NCBI GenBank assembly: GCA_037367355.1
Contig: CM074697.1
Location: 3,410,001 to 3,474,000 of the forward strand
DNA length: 64,000 nucleotides
DNA from: Neoscytalidium dimidiatum
Taxonomy: Eukaryota; Ascomycota; Dothideomycetes; Botryosphaeriales; Botryosphaeriaceae
Reading direction: 5' to 3'
This document shows, in pieces, positions 25,295 through 36,998 of the stretch. The translations under genes and the position numbers were made by a program. How positions within the stretch are numbered: the first letter of the stretch is position 1; each line of letters starts with the position of its first letter. Under the pieces are notes generated by a model. That model had not been told where the DNA came from and ran no database searches. It was given only the letters and a program-made list of their open reading frames with translations.

Positions 25295-25513
25295 TTACAC
25301 CATATTCGAATGTTTATTCGGAGGCTGGGGCGCCCCGGAGGTTGAGCCCACGAGCGTCGAGTTCCCGGTGCTCAGCGCGCCCGACCACTTGCCGGCAGTC
25401 TTCTTCTTCGCCTCCTCGTTCTTCCAGGCCCGGTAGAACCAGAAGCCAGCGGCGCTCAGCGCGCAGATGATGACGGCCGCGACGCAGCCTGCAATGACGC
25501 CGCCGGAAGACAT
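25295..25513 (-). CDS. Small single-pass membrane protein (72 aa)
   Basis: A 72-residue protein starting MSSGGVIAGCVAAV. Residues about 5-27 form one hydrophobic helix with small residues, ending in FWFYRAW. A basic and polar tail follows, rich in Lys, Ser, Gly and Pro. The inside-positive rule would put the tail in the cytosol. No intron is needed. I do not recognise a family. The frame is supported by its GC-rich third positions and by the clean helix-plus-tail design, but it has no homology evidence in this view. It could be an assembly factor or membrane-anchored adaptor; that is guesswork. Confidence 0.55.
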   Translation of the reverse strand: MSSGGVIAGCVAAVIICALSAAGFWFYRAWKNEEAKKKTAGKWSGALSTGNSTLVGSTSGAPQPPNKHSNMV

Positions 25514-28500
25514 GTCTGTTGGCTGCTGCTGTCGTTCTCTTTCGCGATTGTCGACTGGATCAACTCAAGAGGCAAGGGCTGTTCGTACGCTTGAGAGTCA
25601 ATTAGGGGGGAGGACCGTGCTGGGGGCTTCTTCTCAATCCTCACCTCTAGCGCAGCATGAAAGCGACGACGTTGGCAGAGAATCCTTCAAGTCGTGTCTC
25701 AAAGAGCAGCTGTCCCTTCGGACAGTTGGGATTTTTTTTTTTCTCTTGGGGAGTAAAATGTGGAGGTTTCTCTGGAGCGCCGGCTGGGGGCCGACTGGGC
25801 GTGCAATTGGGCCTTTTCATGAGTACTTGACTCTTGCAGCGGTCGGTGATGCGCGCACGCATGCGCAGCGCGCGCCTCAGCGCCTCAGCGTCTGCGTGCA
25901 CACCCACGTCGCTCAACGAGGCCACAGCACGCCTTGAGAGGGGGGGCGGAATCGGGGACCCATCCGGCAAATTCGTGCTCAGGACCCTTTCGCAGTGAAT
26001 CAAGGCAGAGAGCGGCACGACTCATGCGACACGAGCAAATGAGAGCCCTGACTTGGGTGACAGAACGACAAAACCTTATCAAGGCGTTCGGGGCTGCCTG
26101 CCGAAATGAAATCCCGGAAAGCCGTGCGCTCCAGAAATTTGGGGCCGAGTCGACTCTCGTTCGACGGCAGAGGCCGTTTCCTTGGGGCTTCTGGAGAAAT
26201 GTCGGGTCTTCTGCCACGAGGGAGCCGCGTGCGAGGAATTCTCCACTATGAAGATCGATAGAAGGCCCGTGGGCCCTCGCCGGTGGTGTCGTGACAGGCG
26301 GTAGGGCTATGCGCGGCAGTTGAAACCGTTCGAGAACCGTTGGACGAGATCCGATGGGACGTCGATCATTCATGCGTGAAAAGGTCTTGCCGGAGGCCAT
26401 TCCGGCCAGATTTGTGATGATGGTAGGCCCAGGTGCGCTGACCGGCGACGGCTTAGGGGGATGCGAACTTTGCATCATATGAGGAACCAGGGGTAGAGGG
26501 CCTTTGGGGATTGATCGGGGACAAATGGTAAGCCGATGACTCGTGCGTACTGTCAGGCAGAGGGAGCCGGCAAAAGGGGACAAGTTTACACGATGTCATG
26601 ATGTCGGGAGTGGATAGGTTTCTGTCAAGCGATGGAGAATGCCGATCTCAGCCTGTTGGGGAGCTGAAAGAGAGGGGTACGAATCGCTCGTTGAAGGTCG
26701 CATCCTGAAGAAGCAAGGGAACGAGACGCTCCACGTGAAGTGGTCAGTGATAGTTGGAGAAGCATGTCGAAGACTTGTTGCTGCGCCGTTGATGAGAGGT
26801 TGTTGACGGATAAACGGCGTGGCGCGTTAGTGGAAGCGATGACGGAGGCCCGGGCAACAGACGGCGTGCTGCTGGCGCGACGACCATCTCTCCCTTCCTC
26901 TTCCCACACGAACTCTCTCGCACAGCGGAGATCCCCCCGCATTTTCCTGTTGATCCCCGAAGGCCATCGTCAAGCTAGGGACAGGCGAAGGACCGTCTCT
27001 TGGACGCCGAACTCGTCCGCGTCGGCCCGCGACGATGATGAACAGGTCGACTCCGCATGCCGGCACGCGCGAAGGCCACCATCATATACGCAATTCAGTG
27101 CCGAACGATGCCGAGATCAGTGCATTTCCTCTTCCAAGACATTGAACAACGCCGCTTTGTACACCCAGCCATCCAACTTGCTGGTTTTTCTCGCATTGAC
27201 AGTCATGATCAGTTACGCTGCCCTTGAACATCACCTCGTTCTACCTCCGTACTTGCCATGGAATTGCACCGCTCATCGGCCAATTGTGAGCTTCGGATGC
27301 GAAGTTGATGTCTTCAGAAGTTTGCCAGACGTGCCCGGTCGATAACAACAGAGGAGATTGGCGATATCGGGACAGTTGATGGTGAGACGCTAAGAGGCGC
27401 TACCGAGTAAGCTAGCGCGCTGGAAGGAAAAGCAGAGACCTCTCGCCTTGCAATGGCTCACATTGTCAATCCAGAGGGAGTCATTGATAGGAGAAACACC
27501 ATTCGGAATCTCGGAGTAACTCACTGTCGAGCACCTTCAATTCTCCCGCACCGGCATTATTTGCCGCCTGTGCCGGAAGCCTGAGAGCTTCCTCCACCTG
27601 CCTGCCAATGTTTCAAGACCAGCAAGGTGCTTTCATTTGCCAGCACCTGGTCCGCTTCCGACATCTTTCGAAACGCGCATACCAGGCGAACATACCAGAC
27701 GTATCTAGGCATCACGAAAGCTACGCTCATGTGGCGTTCCCTCGTATGATGCCAAGTTCCATGGAATATTCGAATCCACAGCGTGACTGCCTGCTAGACC
27801 CAGAAAAGAGCTTGTCATTCGATGTGAAGCACCTAAAACGCGGCTAAGACGCCGGCGTCTTGACAAAGTTTGGGACCGTGGCCAGCCAAGCATGAGGCTG
27901 TGCCAAGAGACTGGGGACTCCACAATACTTCCGGTAATAATACGCGAATATTCATTTCAGACCCTTATCTTCATCAGCTGAACGGCACTTAAACACAACC
28001 TTATCTGCAAGGCTGAGGAGGCGCGGAAGTGTAGGCATGAAATAAATCCTCCTTTCGGTAAGTGCATGCGGTTTATTTTAAGCCCATTCCCAATGGTATC
28101 CTCCAGTCACCTGCCTTAATCGCCTGCCTGACCCTCTGTTGCGTCATTCTTGCTTAGCATGGCCAATAATGAGAGCCGGAGACGTGGCATGGATGCGGCT
28201 GAGAGGCTTAAAAGCCCCCGCATGTGTACTCGGCCCTATAACTCTTGTCATCGTTATGCACTAACTGAAGCAGGCATGTAGCTATGATCCCTCTTCGTAT
28301 CTGTAGATGGGCAACCCAGGGTGACGTTGCCGATACATCCTTCACTGAGTCGGTCCGGTCTCCTCCACGATGTATGTTTCCCAGCAACTCAGATACTTAA
28401 GGAGATGACGAGCTTGCTGAAGGAACAACCGCAGTGGAATACCAGTCTTTACTTCTGCAACTACGCATTCTTTCTGCCGAACACTCTTGCCTTTCGTTAG

Positions 28501-28543
28501 ATACCTGGGCTCAACACTCTTTTTCACTGTCCCTCTTTTCAAA
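25514..28543. other. Three-kilobase gene-poor region
   Basis: No gene is convincing. The longest frame is 25885-26583 on the minus strand (232 residues, Arg/Pro/Ser-rich, no domain). Another, 26740-27345 on the plus strand, has one hydrophobic stretch near its C-terminus. Both are long for chance, but show no motif or intron and overlap opposite frames, so I leave them unassigned. A T-rich run lies at 25730-25745. The right end must include the promoter of the secreted protein at 28544. Confidence 0.4.
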
Positions 28544-29894
28544 ATGGTCGGAAAGTCAATTGCTTGCGTAGCTGCGCTGCTGGCACTCCGACCCGTCATT
28601 GCTGCTCCATTTGTCGGTGACGCTTCAACTCTGCAGGCCCGTGGCGGCCTGGTTCGTCGTGAAGATGTCGTCGTCGACCCGCCCAAGGACATTACTCCCA
28701 TAGTCAATGAGGTCGACAACATGACGCCGCAGGAACTCCAAGAGCTCATCGAATCGGTCAAGGGCAAAGCTACCAAGCATGACGAGATCTTTCCCCGGCA
28801 ATCAACTGCCACAGCCGCAGAGCCCACCACAGACGGACCATTCCTTTCATACCTCGACGGCTGGGCCAAGCCCGGTCAGGACAGTAGGTGTACCGACTTC
28901 ACCTTGAACGGCCCCTTTACCAGCATCCACGCAGCCATGGGCAGCAGCAACCCGCGCGGCATCACAGTAACAGCCGCGGACGGCAACACGACTACCATCA
29001 CCGCCGGCACGGAGACCATCGTGGACCCGGGGCTCTTCACCTTCGACGCCAACGAGCGCATCACCAAGTTCAGCATCGGCAAGCTGCAGGGCACCGCCGA
29101 CACCATCTCGGCATTCTCCTTCGAGACCGACGGCGGCAGAAAGTACGAAGCCCTCACCTCGCTCATTACCGAAAAGGGCGCCGTACCCAACTGGACCGAC
29201 ATCCCCGTCGGCGCGGGCATCCTCGCGCGCGTGCGCGGCACCGTCTGCGACGTCGGCGTCTTCGGCAGCATCGGCTTCGACTTCCTCGACAACCTGGACT
29301 CAATCTCGATCACCAATATTGACTATGAAGGGTTCACAAACAACATCATGCCGTCTGGCCCTGGCACGCAGATGACGGTCGGCTCGCAGATCATCGACAA
29401 CCGCAACAGCTCGGTCCAGCAGACCATCACGCTGCAGACGACTGACGCGATTACCCGCCAGCGCACCGTCACCTCCCAGTTCCACTGGCAGGTCGGCGGC
29501 AGCGTCAGCCTTGAGGGTAAGGTCGGCATCCCGCTGATCTCGGAGTCGTCGGTCAAGACGGAGTTCAACTGGCAGGTACAGGAGTTGTCCGTAAGTACAA
29601 TGCACTCTTTACCTATGTATTGGCACGTGCTGATTCGTTTGACAGTCTACGGCCGATATGGAGAATTCAGTCACCACCCGTTCCGGCAGCTTCCCGCTTG
29701 CTTGCCCGGCGGGTAAATTCTGCACGGCGAAGGCTTTCTTCACGCAGTTTAAGCTCGATGTCAACATCAACGCTACGTTTACGGCGACGACGAAGACGGG
29801 TGCTACTTTTGATTGGGTTCAGTCCGGGGAATATAAGGGCGCGGACAGCTTAGCGATGCAATTCAATGTTACGGAGGTGAATAACATTAGCTAA
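28544..29894 (+). CDS. Secreted aerolysin-like beta-pore-forming family protein (431 aa)
   Basis: Exons are 28544-29590 and 29646-29894; the 55-bp intron (GTAAGT...TTGACAG) keeps the phase. A clear signal peptide (about residues 1-21, ending VIAA) is followed by a Lys/Arg-containing propeptide-like region, up to a KR/PRQ-type stretch near residue 85. The middle (about 110-260) looks like a beta-rich jacalin-like lectin part (KFSIGKL, SFETDGGRKYEAL, FGSIGFDFLDNL). The C-terminal half alternates Ser/Thr with hydrophobic residues (TITLQTTDAI, TVTSQFHWQVGGSVSLEG, KFNVTEV-like end), as in aerolysin-type membrane-insertion domains. Such proteins are widespread in fungi, and their roles range from defence to unknown. 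Family assignment rests on pattern only. Several NxS/T sites fit secretion. Confidence 0.68.
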
Positions 29895-30763
29895 GGGATA
29901 GATATCATCGGGAGTTGCTGGTCAAGAGGTCCGCGGGTATGAATCGGACAAGGGGTATTGGCCATTTGCATATATGAGCGTTCACGCATATATGTTGCTT
30001 CACGGAAGGACATTATCAGATCCGTATGACGAAATTCATCAGGATAGATTTCATGAGGAATAACTACATGGACTATGTAAGCAGCCGACGCAGAAAGCCA
30101 ACCATGAGCGTAGTTAACTTTCAATCCGCAAATTAAGAACCTATACAAGAGGGACAGGCTCTGGCTTCTGTGCCGTTTGGCAAATCTGGTACAGGAACGC
30201 CCTGTCGGAAAGATATATCTCAATCTCGCAAGAAAGTCAAAGGTCACAAAGCACATCCAGAGTCTATCCCTGTTCATTTTCCAGGACCGTCTACCATCAG
30301 GTGTGTTTCTCTTATTAACCGACAAGCCTCATAAACGATGAGATAATTCACTGATCCGAAAGTGTCCAGTTTCAGCGAGCCGAAATGGGATATTCACAAC
30401 AAGGTATGACTTCCTCAAGAACCACGTTTCGCAGCCAGCGCACAGAGCCATTGATGCTCCAAGTCGGTTCCAGGGATCCACCTTGCAGAACATCCAGAGT
30501 TTCTGTAAAGGGTCCGTGTTCGCGAACAAATCTCGTAAGCATTGCAAGAGTCGCATGCCAGCCAGCTAGCATTGCGTCTGGGTGTTTAATGTCATCCGTC
30601 CGTCCCAACTGTAGATCTATTTCCATCTCCTCCAAAGTAATATAGACTCTATAGCAAAATATAAAGACCTGTCGATTATCGAGTGTGTAGGGGCTATTAT
30701 TTGATCATGTGCAGTTCTTCGTCCTATGGGATGCATCCAGCCCTTCCTTGGCTATACGTGCAA
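29895..30763. other. Intergenic with a possible orphan gene fragment
   Basis: On the minus strand, 30372-30635 encodes 87 residues beginning MEEMEIDLQLG that look helical and protein-like, with the order expected downstream of the decayed HET gene but in another frame. It may be the frameshifted C-terminus of that gene. Other frames (29891-30325 minus) have no character. Nothing further can be supported. Confidence 0.35.
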
Positions 30764-32721
30764 TCATATCCGCAAGCATGGCATCCATCTGCTCAAAACT
30801 ACTTTTGTGGCGGGGTGTCTTGTATGTTGGAACAGATTGACCGTGAAGCTGTTCTCGGGAGACGGAAGGAGAAAATGGGCTAGGGTCCGACCATCGTCAG
30901 GAACCTCGAGCGCTGACCTCTTGTGGTTGATTTTTTGATTTGCGGGGGTTTGACTCGAGGTCGCTCCCAAGAATCGGATCATTTTGATCCACTGCTCAAT
31001 ACACGCCGCCTCTTGCAGCGTAATGCCCATACCTAATAGGGTCATCAACGAATCCATGTGAGTCTCGTCAATTTCTTTCCGTTTAGTCTGACCGATGCCG
31101 GAGTCGAGCTCTTCTTCTCTCTTTAGTCTCCCTTCTGGTCAACGTAATTGAAGTAGATTCCAATCCATGTCTCTTCCTGTTACTTTATTACCCAGGAAAC
31201 CCATACCATCACACCGAAATGTCATTCGAAAGACGCCGCGGAAGTAGAAGACCCCACATCCGGAGCGCTGGAGTAATATCGTCTGCATGAGCGCAGGAAA
31301 ATAGTAAACTTCCAAATCTTGCTCCGCAAAGCCTCCCTGAGGATGGCATGTCCCTCGAAAACCAGCTAATTTGGGTCCGTTCAAGTACCGAAAAAGCCGA
31401 TACCCAGACCCGAACAAAGACCCAAGCCTGGGTTGCACCTCGATGGTGTGTCTGTCATCTCCTGTCGTAGAATTCAAAAAGTCTGCTAGGTGAATGTCGA
31501 TTTGATTTTTTTTTGGCTTACTGGACATATCTTGCTAAGTCAGAGGTAGTGCGGAAGCACTGCTAATGTCTATCACACAATTCACCTCTGTAGGCTCCCC
31601 GACATTGCTCCAATCCGGGACCCACGAAGGCAAACCACCCATCTTGTGCGGGCTACATGCCAGACTTAAAGACTGGGTACACCTTTAGTTTTTGAGCAAA
31701 TATGCTGAGACTCCAGTGTAAAGTTGCTGTACCGAGATCGAAAAACTTGCAAGAAGGCCCTGTGCTCCGGAAAGACCCAACAGGCCCAACAGTGCGTAAA
31801 TTCTATCGCGAGAATCTCCGCATTTGCAGTTTCGTGTGTCCCAAATCAGTTCAAAGAGAGAAGGCTTTCCGGAATAATTCGGCGTGGAAGACGAGAAGCG
31901 GGTTATCCAAGGCATTCTGACACCGCATGACCGGAAAGCCGAACACATGTCTTCCCAATGACTCGTCATCGTACCGCAAGTGACACTTATTGTCTTTGCC
32001 TGCGCAACTTCCTGAACGATCCAGGCTCGTCTGAAGTAAGGCCTTCGCGAGAGCGTTAATACGCTTTCTTTTTCGTTTTTGCTCTGGTGACTTTCGTGAA
32101 CATTCGTTATGACACCCATGGCGTTTTCAAACCCTTGAGTTGTCTCCTCAAGGTAGACTAAAACTCTGGAAGCCGTTGAGTAGATCTGTCGCATGAGCCC
32201 AACTTCGCACTGCCGATCCAATAGGTCAAGTTGATTGATGCATATTAAGTTGATCCACGGGAGCCTGTCCGCGTGCGTCCGCAGTCTTCGCAGTGCATCA
32301 TAGCAGTTTGTAGACACAAGGAACACGTCGAGGTCTGGTCAGAGGAAAATTGGTCTACGCTGCCGCTTATCGCCCTCCAGATCCGCCCAGGTGTAAGAGA
32401 CTGCTTCAAAAATGGGAAGTGCGGCATCACCCAACCTCCCTGTCTGTTGTGAACAGTGAACAGGTGCATTGAAGGATTCATTCCCATAGAGAAGGAGGAG
32501 GCGGAACCCATCAGGCTGCGGAACGTTGCCATGTATCCCTGTCCCATTGGGTTCCAGTAGATCTTGTGGTAAAGCTAGCTCAGCTGTCGGGCGTCTCGAG
32601 GGAGCATCGCTTTGTGCTCTCGTATTGATTGGAAGCTTTTGTTTTTCTGGCTCTCAATTTCTGCTTGCTGAGGCTGTACTACTGCCCTCCGACAAGCTTT
32701 TTGCAGTCGGAACTTCTGCAT
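30764..32721 (-). pseudogene. Decayed HET (heterokaryon incompatibility) domain gene
   Basis: One minus-strand frame reads almost the full HET-domain pattern: LLLLYGNES, FEAVSYTWAD, CYDALRRLR, WINLICINQ, a VYLEE region, RPYFRRAWIVQEVA, then DSRDRIYALLGL and, downstream, GLPSWVPDWS. The frame is broken by TGA at 32339-32341, TAA at 31685-31687 and TGA at 31139-31141. A TAG at 31535-31537 may instead be the acceptor of a short intron (branch-like CTGAC just before). The only suitable ATG (32721) is in another frame, which adds a frameshift or a missed intron. HET proteins trigger cell death after fusion of incompatible hyphae, and dead copies are common. The pieces stay co-linear, so this is one gene lost in place, not shuffled fragments. 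Confidence 0.8.
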
Positions 32722-33456
32722 TATTGCCTTGCGGTAACCAGCAAACCTCGGACTCCTATTTGTCTATATTGCCAATGAAAAATTTGGTAATCTTATTTCC
32801 CTTCTCATCCATATAATCTCCTGCATACTCCACGAGTGGCGGCCAGGTGCGTACGAGTTCCGACCGCTTCACTGAGGTGGGAGCGCTTCGACGATGCCAC
32901 TCGCGAGGCTGAATGCTGAGGATTCACACGTCGTGCAGCTCGGTATCCCATCCGTCCAACGTACCTGGAAGCGTTCGCAGGTACTTGCGTGCCAGGAAAT
33001 CGTGAGAGCAGAGGTCTGAAAAGAGAAAAATTTGTTGGAGCCGAGGTTTCATGGAAGGTTAAACCATGTCAGCCTTGAGGATGGACCCATCATCAGCGCA
33101 GGCATCAACAGAAACATTGCGTCCGCCAATAAGAAGTAAGAAGCAAATCCCATTCAACCATGTGCATATGTGCTCATTCGGCAATGCTCAAAGTGTAGCC
33201 TTGCAGCTTGTCGTGATCTCCTAACTGCCTCCTAAAGACAGCACCTCCATCTACTTAGTACCAGACGACACGTGCACGCCGTTGTCTCGCTTTGGGACAA
33301 CTTTCTTATCTCGTTGGCGACTCTTGCTACTCGAGCATTACCCGAATAATCCCTGAGTGAAGTATGTGCCTGAATTGATAGTCCGTAGCGTTGGAACAGT
33401 CCTACCGTAGAAGAGTTCTCGAGTCATCCACTACCTCAACTGATCCACAAAAGTCC
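32722..33456. other. Intergenic, left boundary of the cluster
   Basis: Separates the HET pseudogene from the first cluster P450. No coding signal is seen. Confidence 0.45.
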
Positions 33457-35031
33457 CTATAATTCCTTCCTCCTCTCTACGCGCACCAACACCTCCTCTG
33501 CCCTCGGCTGCAACACGCCCCTATCCAACTCTTCCATATCCGCCTCCGTCATCCGAGGGTCCACACTGACATCGTACCTCGAATACAGCGCTCCCAGAGT
33601 TAACAGAATTTGCACTCTCGCCATGTGCATCCCGATACAGTTCCTCGGCCCGGTGCTAAACGGCCTGAACATGGTCTTCATCTCCGGCGACGGGTTCTCC
33701 CAGCGCTCAGGCTTGAAGGCCAGCGGATCCGGGAAGACAGTGGGGTCGCGATGCGTAGCCCAGCCGAGATTCGCGACCAGCGTCCCAGCGGGGACGTAGT
33801 GGCCGCCGATGACCTTGCCGGGGGAGCGGCGCGGGAGGTTGGTAGGCAGCGGGCCACGCAGCCGGAGGACTTCGTCAAACACCATGCTGAGGTAAGGCTG
33901 TCCATTGTCAGCACACGCACGCGCACAAACACGCTGAGAAGGGGGGGAGGGGCGGCCACTCACCAGGCCGTCCAGCTGCTTGAAGGTCGGGAAGACCGCC
34001 GGATCCGGACACGCGGCGCGGATCTCGTCGACCAGCCGGCTCTTGACGTCCGGATGCCTGTCGACCTCGAAGACGAAGTAGAGCACGGTCGTCAGCGAGG
34101 TGCCCGTGCCCGCCTGCAGGAAGATGAGCGCGTTCTCCATCAGCTCGAGGTCGGAGAAGGCGGTGCCCGTCTCGGCGTCCTGGGCGTCGAACATGCGCCT
34201 CAGCAGCGACGGCGCGTCGGACGCGGGCGCGCGCTTCTCGCGCACCCGGGCGCGGAAGTCGTCGACGCAGTCGCGCGCGAAGCGCACCAGGCGCGGGCGC
34301 GCGCGCACGCTCTCGCGCACGAAGCGCATCGGCAGGCGCTCGATCCAGGGCACCATGCCCTTGAGCGCGGTGATGTTGATGAAGGCGTCGACGTCGACGG
34401 CCTGGCGCAGCGCCGCCGGCCCGCCGCCCAGGCAGTCGAAGCACCGGTCGAAGCTCAGCTCGCTGACGACGTCGAAGAAGAGCGCGCGCGCGTGCGCGGC
34501 CATGTCGGTCGGCTGCGGCGCGCGCTCGACGACGGCGAGGAAGCGCTCGATCACGGCGGCGATGCGCGGCTCGGACTGCAGGATGCCCGCGAGCGAGAAG
34601 CCGTGGGATTGGAGCCGTCGGATGCGCGCGTGCTCGTGGCGGTCGGACGTGTTGAAGACGTTGTAGGTGCCCGTGATGGAGAAGCCGTCGTAGAAGGCGG
34701 TGTCCTTGAGGCACGGGTTGGAGGATTGGCCGTAGATGTCTTTGATGGAGGCCATGTCGCTGAAGATGAGCTCGTTGGGGCCGATGCGTGCCACGGGACC
34801 GTATTGTTGGAGCCATTGATATCTTTTACGTGTTGACTGGCCTCGAAGTGATGCCCAGGTCGTGTACCATGATGTCAGTTTTCCGAGTAACGGGCCTGGG
34901 AATTTCGCAAGCGGGTGGAAGTAGAGTCTGTAGATGGCGATCGAGGTGAAGTAGATCAAAGTGGCCAAGGGCACGACAATTGCAAAGTTGGTCTTGGTAG
35001 CATAGTGTGCTAAGTTATCGAAGATCGCCAT
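33457..35031 (-). CDS. Cytochrome P450 monooxygenase (502 aa), cluster gene
   Basis: A microsomal P450 of the type found in fungal secondary metabolism. Exons run 35031-33964 and 33897-33457. The 66-bp intron (GTGAGT...GGACAG) is a multiple of three and stop-free, so reading straight through would insert 22 residues between LDGL and PYLSM; splicing restores a normal K-helix region. Features: N-terminal membrane anchor (about residues 17-38), the FHPLAKFPGPLLGKLT proline hinge, an I-helix reading AGTGTSLTTV, ExxR in EVLRLRGPLPTNLPR and the heme loop FSTGPRNCIG with Cys443. In the I-helix the usual acidic residue before Thr is replaced (GTGTS in place of GxETT), which may affect proton delivery or reflect an unusual substrate. 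The substrate is unknown; position suggests oxidation of the cluster product. Confidence 0.92.
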   Translation of the reverse strand: MAIFDNLAHYATKTNFAIVVPLATLIYFTSIAIYRLYFHPLAKFPGPLLGKLTSWYTTWASLRGQSTRKRYQWLQQYGPVARIGPNELIFSDMASIKDIYGQSSNPCLKDTAFYDGFSITGTYNVFNTSDRHEHARIRRLQSHGFSLAGILQSEPRIAAVIERFLAVVERAPQPTDMAAHARALFFDVVSELSFDRCFDCLGGGPAALRQAVDVDAFINITALKGMVPWIERLPMRFVRESVRARPRLVRFARDCVDDFRARVREKRAPASDAPSLLRRMFDAQDAETGTAFSDLELMENALIFLQAGTGTSLTTVLYFVFEVDRHPDVKSRLVDEIRAACPDPAVFPTFKQLDGLVSGRPSPPSQRVCARACADNGQPYLSMVFDEVLRLRGPLPTNLPRRSPGKVIGGHYVPAGTLVANLGWATHRDPTVFPDPLAFKPERWENPSPEMKTMFRPFSTGPRNCIGMHMARVQILLTLGALYSRYDVSVDPRMTEADMEELDRGVLQPRAEEVLVRVERRKEL

Positions 35032-35551
35032 GGCGGATGGTTGGTTTGGGAGCGATCAACTGGACCCGACAGTATGCAAACTCGTCCAAATCTCTCTTTG
35101 AACCTTTTCGCCCTTGCCTTTCCATTTCTGTGCTCCGCCTCCTCCACGATCTGGGGTATGTATCGCAGCGAAGCTCCGTCGGGGTTTGTGGGGTTTTGCC
35201 GGGATGGTGCCTTACCGGACATGGCCCCGGACCAACCCACACTCCCGATGTGGAAATTTCCTCCTCGGGTAACTTGATACGGATCCGATGATGGGCCGGT
35301 CATCGGCTCCATTCCAGGAAAGTTTTCCACGGGCGGAACGGCTGGGGTCAGAATCCTTGTCTGCATCGGGGGTACGCACTTCCCCGGCGTCTAAATGGGC
35401 TACGTCCCGAGGAGCCGGCTCGGAATAGATCGACTGGAGCCCTACGTCAGCAATGTAGGTCCCATGCCGCCGAGAGCCCATATGCATCGTAATTGGTAAG
35501 GTACTGAGGCTAAACATGGTAGTCAGCCAGCTGACACATACCACAGTGCTT
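35032..35551. other. Intergenic between two minus-strand cluster genes
   Basis: Holds the P450 promoter and the terminator region of the PLP enzyme. Small frames on both strands lack character. Confidence 0.45.
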
Positions 35552-36998
35552 TCATTGGAGGTGTCTCCCTTCGCGTATCTCTAAGCATATGGCTTTGAGA
35601 GCCCTGGCTCCACGCTCAAAATCTTCTTCCTCCAGGTAGACTTGAGTGGAGAAACGAGCCCACCAAATACCCCTGTATACAAAAATTGCAATGAAAAGCT
35701 GGTAATCTTGAACCATCTTGTCTGTAATATAGTCTGTGACAAAGGTAGCCTGCTCAGGTGGCACGGACGTCATCAAAGGCAGCATCTGCCGCATGATTTC
35801 GTCGAGTCCCTCGGGCTCGTCTCCGACTATTTTTAGAGGCAACATGACGTTGAACATGCAGCAGTCCTGGACAAAGTCACCCTCCAAAGACGAGGTGAAC
35901 AAAATTGATGCAACTCTAATGGCCATTCTGCGAGATAAATCGGCGCAGTAGTTCATAATCTCAGTCTCTCCTCCGCAGACATCCTGCCGGAAGCGCAAGG
36001 CTTCTGGGATGCAAAGATACGGCATGCTAGCCACGAAGCCGGGAATCCCAAGGTTAACCTCGCAATCGCTATTCGCCAATCTCGTCCGTGGTGATGCGGT
36101 ATCAGATGTGGTCCTGGAAGAAGTGTCTGGGGAAAGGGGCGGAAACCCGCTACTCGATGCAGCTGGCATTCTCAAACCAGGGCCGAAGAGATGGCATGGG
36201 AGAGACACATTGCGTAAGGCTTCATGGTGAAGTCGGCGCACGTAGAGAATAATGCAGCATCTTGGAGTGAACAACCATTTGTGGCATTCGGAGACGAAGA
36301 AATCCGGCTTTAGCGTCGCTAGATCCAACGGGAGATGGCCAACGCCATGCGCGCCATCGATGAGCGTCAACACGCCTTCCTCTCGAGCGATGCTGGCCAA
36401 GCTTTCGAAAGGCAACCTTGCGGCAGGAAAGGCCGCAGTTGTCTCGAACACAGCTAGTTTGACACGTCCTCGGTTGTTCTGCAATGTCGATTGGAAGAGT
36501 TGAGTTATCTGACGGTCTGTGGTAGGGTACGTGACGTGCAGCTCGAGTGCTCCGGCCGAAGTAGTTTCGACCGAATGTGCGATGATGTTTTGGGTGTTGC
36601 AATTGATTGTGTCGAAATACACGATAAGATCTCCGGGCTCAAACTGGAGACTTCGCAGGACCAGCTCTGTTGCAGAAGCAGCGCTTTCCACGTAGAAAAG
36701 CTCTTCCGACGATATCCGGAGAAAGCCGGCAATAGCTATGTGAGACTCGTGCAACAGACGGGGAAGATCGTACCGCTTGAAGCGGTCCGGCGCTGCTTCT
36801 GCATCATCCTGAATCTCACGCAGCCTCTGGCGGACGGATTTTGGGTATGTGCCAAGTGAGCCTTGCGTTGTGTTGTCAACTTGCTGCCAGGTCCGAATGC
36901 GAATCCGACAGATACGAACCGTGGTTGAAATTCACAAACTCGTGCTCAAAGAGAAAATGTTGATGTCGCATGTCACGCCCAAAAGAGGGGCGCGTCAT
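35552..36998 (-). CDS. Class V aminotransferase-fold PLP enzyme, isopenicillin N epimerase-like (462 aa)
   Basis: A pyridoxal-phosphate enzyme of the fold shared by isopenicillin N epimerases, cysteine desulfurases and fungal alkaloid enzymes such as LolT. Exons run 36998-36920 and 36861-35552. The 58-bp intron starts GTTCGT and ends CGCAAG, and splits the conserved NHGSLGTYP motif so that only splicing restores it; total length closes to 463 codons. Motifs: NFNHGS near residue 25, VESAASATE, ETTAAFPAARLP, the cofactor Asp and His in LIDGAHGVGHLPLDL (about 194-208) and Lys221 in SECHKWL as the Schiff-base lysine. The start ATG at 36998 is the first that gives the family N-terminus. The reaction may be racemisation, beta-elimination, desulfuration or decarboxylative chemistry; the sequence cannot decide. 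Next to a P450 and a second PLP enzyme, it probably acts on an amino-acid-derived intermediate. Confidence 0.88.

Noticed and set aside
25885..26583. 232-codon minus-strand frame
   Set aside because: Longer than expected by chance but without motif, intron or compositional support; left as a note in the gap entry.
33610..34836. 408-codon plus-strand frame opposite the cluster P450
   Set aside because: Antisense shadow of high-GC P450 codons; no domain and no splice logic.
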